Source of the DNA: Endotrypanum monterogeii
Lineage: Eukaryota > Euglenozoa > Kinetoplastea > Trypanosomatida > Trypanosomatidae
Length of the DNA stretch: 64,000 nt
Direction of reading: 5' to 3'
Assembly: GCA_000333855.2 (NCBI GenBank)
Contig: CM007323.1
Location: 1 to 64,000 of the forward strand
Shown: positions 49,163-59,107 of the stretch, piece by piece
Layout: each line of letters begins with the position of its first letter
How positions within the stretch are numbered: the first letter of the stretch is position 1
Notes under the pieces: generated by a model
The model's input: only the letters and a program-made list of their open reading frames with translations
Told to the model about the DNA's origin: nothing
Database searches by the model: none
Made by a program: the position numbers and the translations under genes

Positions 49163-50845
49163 ATGCTGCGCCGCACGCTTCCCTTCGCCTTCGCGGCGTT
49201 TAAGTGCCCCCCAGTGGTCAATGAGCCCATGGATAATTTCGAGCCGGGATCTCTGTCAGCCAAGGGTACACTCGAGGCGTGCAAGGCGGCTCGGGCTGAG
49301 GTACTGGAGTGCCCCATAATGATTGGAGGTAAGCCGTACACGACCTCGAACGTCATCAAGGGCATCATGCCGTCTGACCATCAGGTGCAAATCGCAAAGG
49401 CTTACAACGCAACGCCCGAGCTTGCCAAGCAGGCGGTGGACGCGGCTGTGGAGGCTTCGAAGGAGTGGAGCCAGGTGCCCTTCCGCCACCGTGCGGCCAT
49501 CTTCTACAAAGCCGCGCACCTTCTGTCGACCAAGTACCGAAACGAAATGCGAGCCCTGACGATGCTGGGGCAGAGCAAGAACCCCTGGCAGGCAGAGATC
49601 GACTGCGTTGCTGAGGCGTGCGACTTTATTCGGTGGAACATTCATTTCGCTGAGGAATTATATGCCCAGCAGCCCCTCTCTGTCCCGAACAGCGGCGTCT
49701 GGAACATGACAGACTACCGCCCCCTCGAAGGGTTTGTGTCAGCCATCACGCCCTTCAACTTCACGGCTATCGCTGCTAACCTCGCCGGTACGCCGGCGTT
49801 GATGGGCAATACGGTCGTCTGGAAGCCGAGCCCAACGGCAGTGGCCTCGAACTACCTCATGTACAAGATCATGGAGGAGGCAGGCCTGCCTGCAGGCGTG
49901 ATCAACTTCGTCCCGTGTGAGCCCGCGGTGATGGACAGCGCTGTGAATGCCGACCCGCGCCTCGCCGCAGTAGTCTTCACTGGCTCGACGCGCGTCTTCA
50001 CGGAGATCAACAAGAACATCTACGGCCGCCTCGAGAACTACCGCAATTTTCCGCGCATCTCCGGCGAGACTGGCGGCAAGGACTTTCATATTGTGCACCC
50101 CTCAGCCGACATCATGCAGGTGGCAGCTGGCACCGTCCGTGGCGCATTTGAGTTCCAAGGGCAGAAGTGTAGCGCGTGCTCGCGTCTGTATGCACCGAGG
50201 AGCAGCTGGAGGCAGCTGAAGGATCTCCTCATCAAGGGTCAGCAGCAGATTAAAATGGGCCAACCAGACGACTTCAAGAGCTTCATGTGCGCCGTCATTG
50301 ACGAGGCGTCTTTTAACAAAAATAAGAAATACATCGATAGCGCCAAGGCGGACCCCAGTAATTACGAGATTATCGTCGGTGGTGGCTGTGATAACTCCAA
50401 GGGGTACTTTGTTGAGCCAACCATCATCGAGACGAAGGACCCGCGCGCGCAGCTCATGCGGGAGGAGATCTTTGGCCCTGTCGTGTCGGTATTCGTCTAC
50501 GACGACAGCAAGCCAGGCTACTGGAAAGAGGTGTGCGAGCTCGTTGACTCAACGACATCGTACGGTCTGACCGGCGCCGTGTTTGCGCGTGACCGCGCTG
50601 CCATACAGGAGGCAGACAAACATCTTCGCTACGCCGCCGGTAACTACTACGTCAACGACAAGTGCACCGGTGCGGTCGTTGGACAACAGCCCTTCGGCGG
50701 ATCGCGTCTCAGCGGCTCCAACGACAAGCCGGGTGCAGGACAGTTCGTCACTCGCTTCGTCTCGGCTCGCTCCATCAAGGAAAATTTTGATGTAACACCC
50801 ACGATCTCGTACCCACATCAGCTGCCCGATGTATACAAGTTGTAG
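49163..50845 (+). CDS. P5CDH: Delta-1-pyrroline-5-carboxylate dehydrogenase
   Basis: The 560-residue aldehyde dehydrogenase (ALDH4A1 type) oxidises glutamate semialdehyde, in equilibrium with P5C, to glutamate with NAD. This is the second step of proline breakdown, an important energy source for insect-stage parasites. The N-terminus MLRRTLPFAFAAFK is a typical short mitochondrial presequence. The active site has Cys336 (GQKCSACSRLY), Glu302 (GETGGKDFHIVH) and Lys221 (WKPSP), and the NAD loop FTGST is at 272-276. EEIFGPV at 434-440 and the QQPFGGSRLSGSNDKPG stretch (508-524) are as in the human enzyme. Length and order are normal, with no break. Confidence 0.97.
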   Translation: MLRRTLPFAFAAFKCPPVVNEPMDNFEPGSLSAKGTLEACKAARAEVLECPIMIGGKPYTTSNVIKGIMPSDHQVQIAKAYNATPELAKQAVDAAVEASKEWSQVPFRHRAAIFYKAAHLLSTKYRNEMRALTMLGQSKNPWQAEIDCVAEACDFIRWNIHFAEELYAQQPLSVPNSGVWNMTDYRPLEGFVSAITPFNFTAIAANLAGTPALMGNTVVWKPSPTAVASNYLMYKIMEEAGLPAGVINFVPCEPAVMDSAVNADPRLAAVVFTGSTRVFTEINKNIYGRLENYRNFPRISGETGGKDFHIVHPSADIMQVAAGTVRGAFEFQGQKCSACSRLYAPRSSWRQLKDLLIKGQQQIKMGQPDDFKSFMCAVIDEASFNKNKKYIDSAKADPSNYEIIVGGGCDNSKGYFVEPTIIETKDPRAQLMREEIFGPVVSVFVYDDSKPGYWKEVCELVDSTTSYGLTGAVFARDRAAIQEADKHLRYAAGNYYVNDKCTGAVVGQQPFGGSRLSGSNDKPGAGQFVTRFVSARSIKENFDVTPTISYPHQLPDVYKL

Positions 50846-50888
50846 TGGGTTGGCAGCATACGGCACGCAGTCACCTCGCGCGTGCACT

Positions 50889-50920
50889 GTGTGTTGTGTG
50901 TGTGTGTGTGTGTGTGTACG
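50889..50920 (+). repeat. (TG)n microsatellite
   Basis: About 15 TG units starting about 45 bases after the P5CDH stop codon. A second TG run follows at 51037-51071. Confidence 0.9.
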
Positions 50921-51032
50921 CGGCATGTATTGTCGTGGTATGGAGGTTAGTGAAGTGGAAATTGTGGGAGATGACGACTTTTGAAGAAAACGTTTTTCTT
51001 TTTTCCCGCTCTCTGTGTCTCTGTGTCTCTCT

Positions 51033-51072
<40 letters not shown>

Positions 51073-51335
51073 GAATCTCGAGGATCTCGCCATCGACTAT
51101 TGGTGTGACGTGCGTCTGTCCTTGAGGGTGATGATGTAAACTTTAGCAGCGGCGATGTTGCTTCTACCATCTGCACGCGTGTGGGGAGTGTGTAGATGCA
51201 CCACCGGATACACCACATCGATGACACAGAAAGGAGTGGGAAGGGGGGGGAGGGTAGGAGAAGGATGAGAAATGAGACAGAAGAGGACACATTTATTTTT
51301 TTTTCCCCTACGCACGCATGCCAATTACGGCTATA

Positions 51336-51369
<34 letters not shown>

Positions 51370-51851
51370 NNNNNNNNNNNNNNNNNNNNNNNNNNNNNNN
51401 NNNNNNNNNNNNNNNNNNNNNNNNNNNNNNNNNNNNNNNNNNNNNNNNNNNNNNNNNNNNNNNNNNNNNNNNNNNNNNNNNNNNNNNNNNNNNNNNNNNN
51501 NNNNNNNNNNNNNNNNNNNNNNNNNNNNNNNNNNNNNNNNNNNNNNNNNNNNNNNNNNNNNNNNNNNNNNNNNNNNNNNNNNNNNNNNNNNNNNNNNNNN
51601 NNNNNNNNNNNNNNNNNNNNNNNNNNNNNNNNNNNNNNNNNNNNNNNNNNNNNNNNNNNNNNNNNNNNNNNNNNNNNNNNNNNNNNNNNNNNNNNNNNNN
51701 NNNNNNNNNNNNNNNNNNNNNNNNNNNNNNNNNNNNNNNNNNNNNNNNNNNNNNNNNNNNNNNNNNNNNNNNNNNNNNNNNNNNNNNNNNNNNNNNNNNN
51801 NNNNNNNNNNNNNNNNNNNNNNNNNNNNNNNNNNNNNNNNNNNNNNNNNNN
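51370..51851. other. Assembly gap (482 N)
   Basis: N run flanked on both sides by (TA)n tracts (about 51337-51368 and 51855-51887). The gap very probably spans a longer TA-rich array. Frames reported through it are meaningless. Confidence 0.95.
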
Positions 51852-51853
51852 TA

Positions 51854-51890
<37 letters not shown>

Positions 51891-52419
51891 CATATATATG
51901 AACAGGGAGATTTTAATCTTTTGTGACAAAGAGACAAACAAACGACTTTTCCCTTTCTTCCCTTTTTCTCCTTTCTTCAAATGTATTATATATATATACA
52001 TATATATACATATATACAATACTCTTCCTAATTCTGCTTCTGTTCCATCTTCTCGACCCTTGTTCCTCCCCCCCCCCCACCCTCTCACTACTACCCCTAT
52101 TTGACCCCATAAAGTGTGATCAACATACCTGAAGATATATATATATATATATAGATATATATATGTCTGTGCTCGTATGTGTAAAGTAAAACCCAACAAC
52201 AAATAGAGGACAACCCCCCTCCCGTGCCTTCCTCGCTCCTGCTCTGTATGTGTGGGATGGCTGTACTGATGATGGCGGGTGTGGCAAGTTCTCTCGTTTT
52301 ATGTTGTTTCTGTTTTACGCCCCCTCCCCTTCCTTTTTTGAGTTATATTTCATTTTTTTATATTTATTTATTTCGGATTCTTATCTCACACATTCATACG
52401 CGCATAAACACGCCCCGAT

Positions 52420-52454
<35 letters not shown>

Positions 52455-52969
52455 GTGTGTATTTATCGTGCCAAGCCAGAGTGCCATCCCGCCCCCTCCC
52501 GCACAAACACACAAAAGTAGAGTCGGTGTGAGGCGGCTTTGAGGGGAGAGGGAGAGGGGGGAGAATGGATGCCCTTCCCTCTCCCCGTGAGACTTCGGGA
52601 TACGTAAGCACGCTATGCGCATACGCAGAGGTGATACGGTACTCGAGGGGTTTGGACCCAAATTGTTGTACTTGTGTGCTTCCAGTGCTCCTTTACCGCG
52701 CCTTTTTTTTTTTTCGTACATCTCGATGCGTCTCTCTCTCTCCCCCTCCAAGTCTAGTAGGCCGAGCGCGACCCAGGGATATAAACTCAATGTGCGTTTC
52801 ATTGATCACAGCACGCCCGCGCTCACTCCCCGTGCATGCTGTACCTCGTTCCTCTGCTACTCTGAGATGTCTCATCTGTACTGAGATACACACCCAAAAT
52901 ACACCCCCTCCATCCCTTCCCCCCTCCTCTACCTTCCTTTACTGCCACTTACAATATATTATATTTATA

Positions 52970-53008
<39 letters not shown>

Positions 53009-53633
53009 TTATCTATTTATATCAGACACGTGTACGAACAAAATGTACACGCCTATTCACATGTTCGGGGTTTCACATTGAGTTCCCTCCCCCTCCTGCA
53101 CCCGCCACTTGGGTGTGGCTCATCACCCACCACCACCACCACCACCGCTATCCTTACAGTCCCTTGCCCTCCCCCTCCCCTTGCAACGATGTTGAGTACC
53201 CTGACTTTGCTTTCTGCGCTACAGGCGCATAAAGAGGAGGGGGGAGGGCTATGTATACAGGTATGTTGCTTGAAGTTGCAGAAATGATTGTAGTGTGAAG
53301 TGAGCCGAGAAGCGACTACAGTAAAGCACAAGGAAGACCAGAAAGAAGAATGGCTGTTTTTTGAAAAATTCAACCCTCCCCCCCCCTCCCTCCCCTACTC
53401 GAGTCGGAGGCCGCCGCCGTCGCCGGCCCCCATCGCTGTTTCTTTCTCGCCTGTGTGTACTATGACGGACGTCAAATCAAATGAAGCGGTCGTGCTTTTA
53501 ATCAGCTGACGATCACCCGAACGCATAAACATTAGCGGCGCACACAGAGGGCTCGCTCATCTGAGCCAACCCACTGCGCGTTAAAGCGTACTAGCACATG
53601 CGTCCCTCGTGCGTCACAGTGTCCGCACACAGA

Positions 53634-53773
53634 GTCTGAGGAGGCTTCACAGCGTTCTCCTCAGGTGATGGGGCTTCTGCTGTTTCTGGTGTCTCCCAGC
53701 AAAGGGAAAACAAATTGCTGGGAGCGTATGCTCCTCCCCCTCGCCTCCTCAGACAGCAGAACATTCTTCACCT
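53634..53773. ncRNA. Candidate structured RNA element with alternative stems
   Basis: Within 140 bases, several perfect inverted repeats overlap. The 12-bp long-range stem pairs 53634-53645 with 53743-53754. A local 8-bp stem, 53636-53643 with 53657-53664, uses the same left arm and so excludes it. A 9-bp stem, 53675-53683 with 53753-53761, uses the end of the same right arm and can be prolonged by 53663-53668 with 53768-53773. A central 9-bp hairpin, 53693-53701 with 53716-53724, is compatible with either fold. Whether it is a separate RNA, part of a UTR or chance is unknown. Confidence 0.4.
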
Positions 53774-53900
53774 ATACCTCACCATCCTCCCTCTCTCTCA
53801 ATTTTGTCCAACGCTAACATGTGCCCAGGACAACCTCTAGGCGCTCGTAAACAAAGCTCGATTCTTGCACACTAAAGGCCAACTCGGAGGGTAATTTCGA

Positions 53901-53921
53901 GGCAGGTGATGTAACACCGCC
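53901..53921. other. Small hairpin downstream of structured block
   Basis: GGC-A-GGTG pairs with CACC-GCC around ATGTAA, with one bulged A. It belongs to the same microsatellite-poor stretch. Confidence 0.35.
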
Positions 53922-54430
53922 ATCAGCCCTCACAAGTCCAAGCCCCTCCCCCTCCTCCCTCCCTGCATTGTTCATGCCCACACGCTTCAGGCTTAAAACA
54001 GCTTGTATTTAAAAAAAAAAAAATTCCGTGCGTGTGTTATATATTTTAATTTTTTCATCTCTGCAAGGCATTTCTTGCGATTCACCTCCCCCCTCCCCTC
54101 CCCCCCCCCCTCCACACACACACACTCTCCCCCCCTCACACACACTTCCTTTCCCTGTCTGCTTTCTCTGACCAATCACGGTAAGGACTGGGGAACCTCT
54201 TTTCGTGAATCTTTTCATTCTGTACCCTCTCATCTCTCCGTGTGTTCGTACTGTTGCCGCCGCTGTACCCCTCCCCCTCCCCGCTCTCTGTCCGTCCTTG
54301 TCCTCTCCTCGTCACCTGCTAACCTCACTGCTTGAGTCCAGTGTGTGTGTGTGTGTGTGTGAGGGCGGTGGTTGCTGTCCACTCCAGCAGCAGCCTTGCT
54401 CCGAAAAACGTGACACAAACATCAGGAGGT

Positions 54431-54456
54431 CCTCCACTCAACTGCGTTCTTCTTAG
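54431..54456 (+). promoter_or_regulatory. Spliced-leader acceptor for kinase
   Basis: A short C/T tract ends in TCTTAG with AG at 54455-54456, 17 bases before the ATG at 54474. Confidence 0.55.
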
Positions 54457-54473
54457 AGTGGCCTGTTGCGATC

Positions 54474-55613
54474 ATGCAGGCGTCCAACACACTTATATTT
54501 GATGTGCCGCTCGCGTTTCGAGTCGAGTCGATCATCGGACAAGGTGCTTACGGTGCGGTTTGCAAGGCCGTCTTCTGTGATGATCAGATCGCCGTGAAGA
54601 AAATACCGCACTACTCTCGTAGCGAGGACACGGCGCGCCGGGTGTTGCGGGAGATCGAAATTCTTCAGCATCTTCAGTTTTGTGAGCAGGTCATTGGCTG
54701 CCGTCTTTTTTTTCGTCCCAAAAGTGAGGAGAAAGATGTTTATGTTGCGATGGATTATATCCCATCAGATCTCTCCTCGGTGATAAAAAATGGGGCTATC
54801 ACCCTCGACGAAAGCGTTGTTCGCTACATAACATGCCAACTGTTGCTTGCATTGCGCGCACTGCACCGATGCAACGTCTTGCATCGTGACGTAAGCACTC
54901 GCAACATACTGATCCACTATAACTCTCAGGTGTTCCTGTGCGACTTCGGGCTCAGCCGCTTCTTCGATCCGGATGAGCAGCTCAGCTTCGGTGTCGTCAC
55001 GCAGTGGTACCGCGCACCGGAGATCATCCTGGACGCAGCGTACAGCTATCCCAGCGACGTGTGGAGTGTTGGTGTCATCCTCGGCGAGCTGCTTCTCCGC
55101 CGCCATCTGTTTCCGGGGAAGTCGAACGACTCCGCGAACCAGCTGCAGCTCATATTTCACCTGGTGGGGACCCCCTCTAAGGATGTCTTCGATGCAGATC
55201 GTTCCTTCGGCCGCGCCAGCCAAAACGCGAAGAACTATGCGCTGGCCTACATCGAGCGCCGCTCGTGCCCGTCGACACTGGTACATCTTCTGTCTACCTC
55301 GCCGGTGTTGCGTCACACAACCGCCTCTACAGTACCGCCGCAGGCGGTGCAGCTGGCCGAGCAGCTCCTGCAGTTCGACCCTGCCAAGCGACCGAGCGCC
55401 GACGAGGCCTTACGTCACCCGTGGTTCGATCCGTGCCGCGCCTTCATTGAGGAGGTGGTGCAGCACCAGGACGTGGAGGAAATCCCCGTGTTCACGCCGG
55501 CACAGAACATGAACTTGGAGGAGCTAGTGGGGCGCATCGAGGAGCTGGTCCCGGTGTTCTCCGAGGATCTACTTGTGGAGGACAACGGTAGTGCGATCGC
55601 AGATGCTACATGA
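54474..55613 (+). CDS. MAP-kinase-like protein kinase with atypical loops
   Basis: The 379-residue protein is a single kinase domain of the CMGC group. The Gly loop is GQGAYGAV at 22-29, the ATP lysine is Lys42 and the helix-C glutamate is Glu60 or Glu62. The catalytic loop reads HRDVSTRN (137-144) instead of HRDLKPxN; Ser141 replaces the lysine common to Ser/Thr kinases and Arg143 sits as in tyrosine kinases. DFG is at 157-159. The WYRAPE at 178-183 is typical of CMGC. At the place of the MAPK TxY motif stands S171-F-G, so the phosphotyrosine site is missing. The DFDPAKRPSADEAL-like end (FDPAKRPSADEAL at 301-313) is intact. Asp139, Asn144 and Asp157 are all present, so activity is plausible. 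An acidic tail follows. Confidence 0.92.
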   Translation: MQASNTLIFDVPLAFRVESIIGQGAYGAVCKAVFCDDQIAVKKIPHYSRSEDTARRVLREIEILQHLQFCEQVIGCRLFFRPKSEEKDVYVAMDYIPSDLSSVIKNGAITLDESVVRYITCQLLLALRALHRCNVLHRDVSTRNILIHYNSQVFLCDFGLSRFFDPDEQLSFGVVTQWYRAPEIILDAAYSYPSDVWSVGVILGELLLRRHLFPGKSNDSANQLQLIFHLVGTPSKDVFDADRSFGRASQNAKNYALAYIERRSCPSTLVHLLSTSPVLRHTTASTVPPQAVQLAEQLLQFDPAKRPSADEALRHPWFDPCRAFIEEVVQHQDVEEIPVFTPAQNMNLEELVGRIEELVPVFSEDLLVEDNGSAIADAT

Positions 55614-56740
55614 GCAGACTTGAGGTTTAGTGTATCCCTTCGATCTCACAGAGAAGCCGTGCAGAGGTGCGGTGCGGTGGAGGAAGGGGGGAGAAGAAGG
55701 GGAGCCGCTGGCGGTGTGTGCCCCCTCCCCACTCCGTCCCCTTCCCCACCACCACCACCACCACCACTGATCCGACGAGGTATATACCCACAGCACAACA
55801 CGTTGCGGGACGAAAAAAAAAATAAAAGAGATGAATGCTGATTCTTGCAGTCAACAGAAATCAAAAGCGGGCAGAGTAGCTAAAGGAAGAGAGGGGGGTG
55901 ATGGGCCGTGGGTGGTAGGGGGGGGGGATGCAGCGAGTGGGGGCAGTGGAAGTCGGTTCTGGAAAGATGGTGGCGACAACAAGTTAGGACGTACCCGATT
56001 TTTTTTTTTCTCCATCCCTCGTCCAACTTCTTCAGGTTGGGAACGACAGGTGGGGCGGTGATGATGGCGGGGTAGTGGAATAGGCGAAAGAGGAGAAATA
56101 AATACAAGAAAAGAAAGAGAGAAGGAAAGGGGGTGGGGCAGTGCGGAGAAGTGAGTCGACTCACGCTCCTCTTTGCCCCCCCCTCCCCTCCCCTCCCTCT
56201 CTGTCTGTCTGTCTGACTAACTGACAACTATTCATGTGCCCTTCCCGAGCAACATCAGTGAGACCCACATGTTTTTCCGGTTACCTTGATACATACGCGC
56301 CTTTCCTTTCTTTCTTTCTTTGTGTGTGTGTGTGTGTATGCGTGTGTGTGTGTGTCTGAGGTTGAGGGGAGGGAGTAGATAATAATGCAGAAGGCATTCA
56401 CAGTTCTCTCTCACTATGGTAAGGTTTGTTGCCTGCACCCGTGATCTCCAACCCCGATTCGTCGACCCTACACCTTCTCCGCCATCTCTCTCCGTGCGTC
56501 TATGTGTACGTGTTTTTTTTTTTCGTTCGGCATTTCCCGCTCATCCGGCGGGCAAATCATCTCCTCCTTTATATCCCTGCCTCGTGTGGCCCGTGTTTGA
56601 CTGTAATGTGACCAGGAGATCTATCATGGACACGTGCTCCCTCTGTCTCTGTTTGTGTATTGGTGGCGACGAGGACGTACATCACATACACATTTGTTTC
56701 TATGAATACTCCTCACACTTCTCCGCACACGCCCACCCTT

Positions 56741-56743
<3 letters not shown>

Positions 56744-56773
<30 letters not shown>
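56744..56773 (+). repeat. (CA)n microsatellite
   Basis: About 15 CA units. A TG run lies upstream in the same spacer at 56319-56355. Confidence 0.9.
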
Positions 56774-56774
<1 letters not shown>

Positions 56775-57070
56775 GGCCGTTTGATGTACGTCTCCCCCCT
56801 CTTGAACAAGTTCGTATGCAGTTGATCTGTATCGACTGGAATTCCTTTCCCCAACTCACTCTATATCGTTTCTCCTCCTCCTCCTTCTCCCGCCCATCCC
56901 ACCCCTTTCTGTCTCGCACGGCTTCTTTCATTTTTGAGGTACCGCAAAGTTAAGGAGGAGGATCGGCAATTGGGATCATCTGTTGCATTCATCCCTTCAC
57001 GTCGTTTCCGTTCACATTCTGTTCGCTTCCTCTGTTGGTTACCTCCTTAGCTGCCTCGCTCTGTAATAAT

Positions 57071-57105
<35 letters not shown>

Positions 57106-57151
57106 ACGCACATACACGACGCGAGCCGAAAAGGGTGTCTCCCTCGCTCTC

Positions 57152-57191
57152 TGTTTTTTTTTTTTTCCTCACATTCAATTGTCAATCAAAG
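57152..57191 (+). promoter_or_regulatory. Spliced-leader acceptor for 313-residue protein
   Basis: A T-run tract is followed by AG at 57190-57191, giving a very short 5' UTR of six bases. The AG at 57193-57194 would leave only three. Confidence 0.4.
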
Positions 57192-57197
57192 TAGGCC

Positions 57198-58139
57198 ATG
57201 TCGTCCTCCACGATGGTGCATACCAGCCGCCTGCTGCTGGACAAGTCGATGTTCGCTGCAAAGCGCCGTGTCATTGTGCCTATCCAACCAACGCCTGGAT
57301 ACCCGGCCCACTTCATCAAGGCCTCCTTCACCACCGATCCCCTCAAGGAGAAGCAGAAGGCTCGCTTCTCCTCCGGGGGCGATGCGATGCGGGAGGTTCA
57401 AGACATCCCGAAACGGTTGGAGGGTCAGCGGTCGCGTGCTGAGTTGACCTCGCTCGGCGACGGCGACTTCGCGGCATTGATCGAGTTTATAAAGGGTGCC
57501 TCGTACGATCAGCTCATCTCGGGCCGTCGCTTCCGACTGGTTTACGAAAAGCTTTCCGAGAACGATGACATGTTTGTGTGGCTTTGCCACACCGCCATGG
57601 CCGTCCTAAACCCTGGCGACATGCGCTCGCGGCTGATCTACAACCACCTCAAGGCACTCGCCGAGGCGGTTGCGGGTGGGGAGATGAGGCAGCGAACAGC
57701 GTTTCGCTTTTTTGAATCTGCTGTGCGCAGTCCGGCCTACCGCGAGATTGCAGCTCGCCAGCTAGAGACCGGTGCGGCCACCCGTCTGGCTGGAGTTGCA
57801 GCAGCAGCGGATGTGATGCGAGAAATGGGTCTGACGCGACGGCCCATGTCTTCCTACTTTGAACTGTATCAGCGCATCGTCGAGCGCAGCGAAGCCATGA
57901 CGCCGTGGGGCTTCCCGCCCCTCTTCCAGTTCGAGGAACGCTTAGCGCTGGAGCCGCGGCTGAAATTTTTCTCGCGTGCAGAGCAGCGACAGCTGGAGCG
58001 ACGACGCCGCGGCTCCATCTTTTCCCCGCACACCATCCTGCAAGGGCGACGCATTTTCTGGATCCCGCCAACATGGAACCGCGCTGGCCGCTTTATCGGA
58101 CCGCACATCAACCTTTATCCCGGCCTCACACCCGATTGA
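57198..58139 (+). CDS. Basic protein of unknown function
   Basis: The 313-residue protein has a basic N-terminus free of acidic residues up to about 14 and few to 30, compatible with mitochondrial import. The rest is mostly helical and rich in Arg and Ala, with a long Arg-rich stretch at about 265-285 (EQRQLERRRRGSIFSP). The C-terminus is rich in Pro, Trp and aromatic residues (FWIPPTWNRAGRF). No catalytic motif, membrane segment or known domain is seen. A kinetoplastid mitochondrial structural protein (for example of the ribosome or RNA-processing complexes) is possible but not shown. The frame is clean and follows an acceptor directly. Confidence 0.85.
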   Translation: MSSSTMVHTSRLLLDKSMFAAKRRVIVPIQPTPGYPAHFIKASFTTDPLKEKQKARFSSGGDAMREVQDIPKRLEGQRSRAELTSLGDGDFAALIEFIKGASYDQLISGRRFRLVYEKLSENDDMFVWLCHTAMAVLNPGDMRSRLIYNHLKALAEAVAGGEMRQRTAFRFFESAVRSPAYREIAARQLETGAATRLAGVAAAADVMREMGLTRRPMSSYFELYQRIVERSEAMTPWGFPPLFQFEERLALEPRLKFFSRAEQRQLERRRRGSIFSPHTILQGRRIFWIPPTWNRAGRFIGPHINLYPGLTPD

Positions 58140-58585
58140 GCCGATCATCTCGGGCTGCAGGGGGGCAGCCATCTGGATGTGTATCTGTGTCTTGTCTGCA
58201 GACAGCACATCTCTTTCCCCCTACTCCAAGCGGTGACTTTGGGGGGACGGATGCCTTCGTATTGGCGGAGGAGCACCGGTGCCCTGCCCCTCTCCCCAGC
58301 TCAGCGCAATGATGCGTACGTCTTATCCCCGCGCCCTGAAGCCGTGTGTGATTGTGGGGACGGAGGACAGGGTGGCCGACGTGGTCGTAAAGAATGCGGC
58401 GCCGCACGGGAGAGGTTTGACTGTTCACATCCCCCCTTTTTTTCCTGTTGTTGTTACATTTCTCTTCTTTCCGAGATCGCAGCGGTCGTGTGGTGTTGCA
58501 CAGCCCTCTCTTTAAGATGCGATCAACGGAAGTGATGAGGCTTTGATCGTGGGTGTCAAATAGCGTTCTCAGTGCAAAGCAGAGG

Positions 58586-58618
<33 letters not shown>

Positions 58619-59107
58619 TATATACGAGGATTGCACACACACACACACAGCATACCGGGACTCGACTAGTCTCTGAGACTGGTGGTGTGTGTGCGTGGTT
58701 GCAGGGGTGGGGGGAGAAGATATATGACAGACCCATGCAAAGCGAATGCCACAGATGTCTAGGGAGGGAGGGAGGGGGGGCAGCACGTAAAAGAGGAGGC
58801 GGGCGAGTGAGTCATCGCTCGACCCCTCCCTCCCTCTACTCCTCCCTCTGGATCTCTATCCCCGATAATGAACACACACACACACACACGTGTGCGGAGG
58901 GAGGTTGGAGTGGCACCCTCATAAGGATTGTTCTTCTTATGAGCTCATCCATCTTCTCTCTCCTTCTCCTGGTCACATGTATGCAACACTCCTGCAACTC
59001 CGGCCAATATCGTCCACTCCTCCCACCACTCCTCTACGATTCCTACTTAGCCACATTATACAGCTTACCGTACCGACGACACACATACACACACACACGG
59101 ACACACA
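58140..59107. other. Spacer before acyl-CoA synthetase
   Basis: No gene is seen. It holds (TA)n at about 58587-58624, and alternating CA and TG runs (CA 58634-58649, TG 58682-58694, CA 58870-58889, CA 59080-59098). Confidence 0.6.
59010..59050 (+). promoter_or_regulatory. Possible spliced-leader acceptor for acyl-CoA synthetase
   Basis: A C/T-rich stretch ends in TACTTAG with AG at 59049-59050. No ATG intervenes before 59108, supporting the N-terminal MGASLSSC. Confidence 0.5.

Larger units (their letters stand above)
50846..54473. other. Longest spacer, with gap and structured block
   Basis: The 3.6 kb between P5CDH and the kinase hold no gene I can support. It includes (TG)n at 50889-50920 and 51037-51071, the 482-N gap between (TA)n tracts, three more (TA)n tracts (52135-52166, 52419-52454, 52969-53004), a stretch at 53520-54000 almost free of microsatellites and rich in inverted repeats, C/CA runs at 54084-54125 and (TG)n at 54341-54361. 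A small gene inside the gap cannot be excluded. Confidence 0.5.
55614..57197. other. Spacer after kinase
   Basis: No gene is seen. It has an (ACC)n run at 55748-55767, G runs, (TG)n at 56319-56355, (CA)n at 56744-56773 and (TA)n at about 57067-57102. Confidence 0.6.

Noticed and set aside
51272..51937. Frames of about 200 residues across 51.3-51.9 kb
   Set aside because: They read through N and TA repeats.
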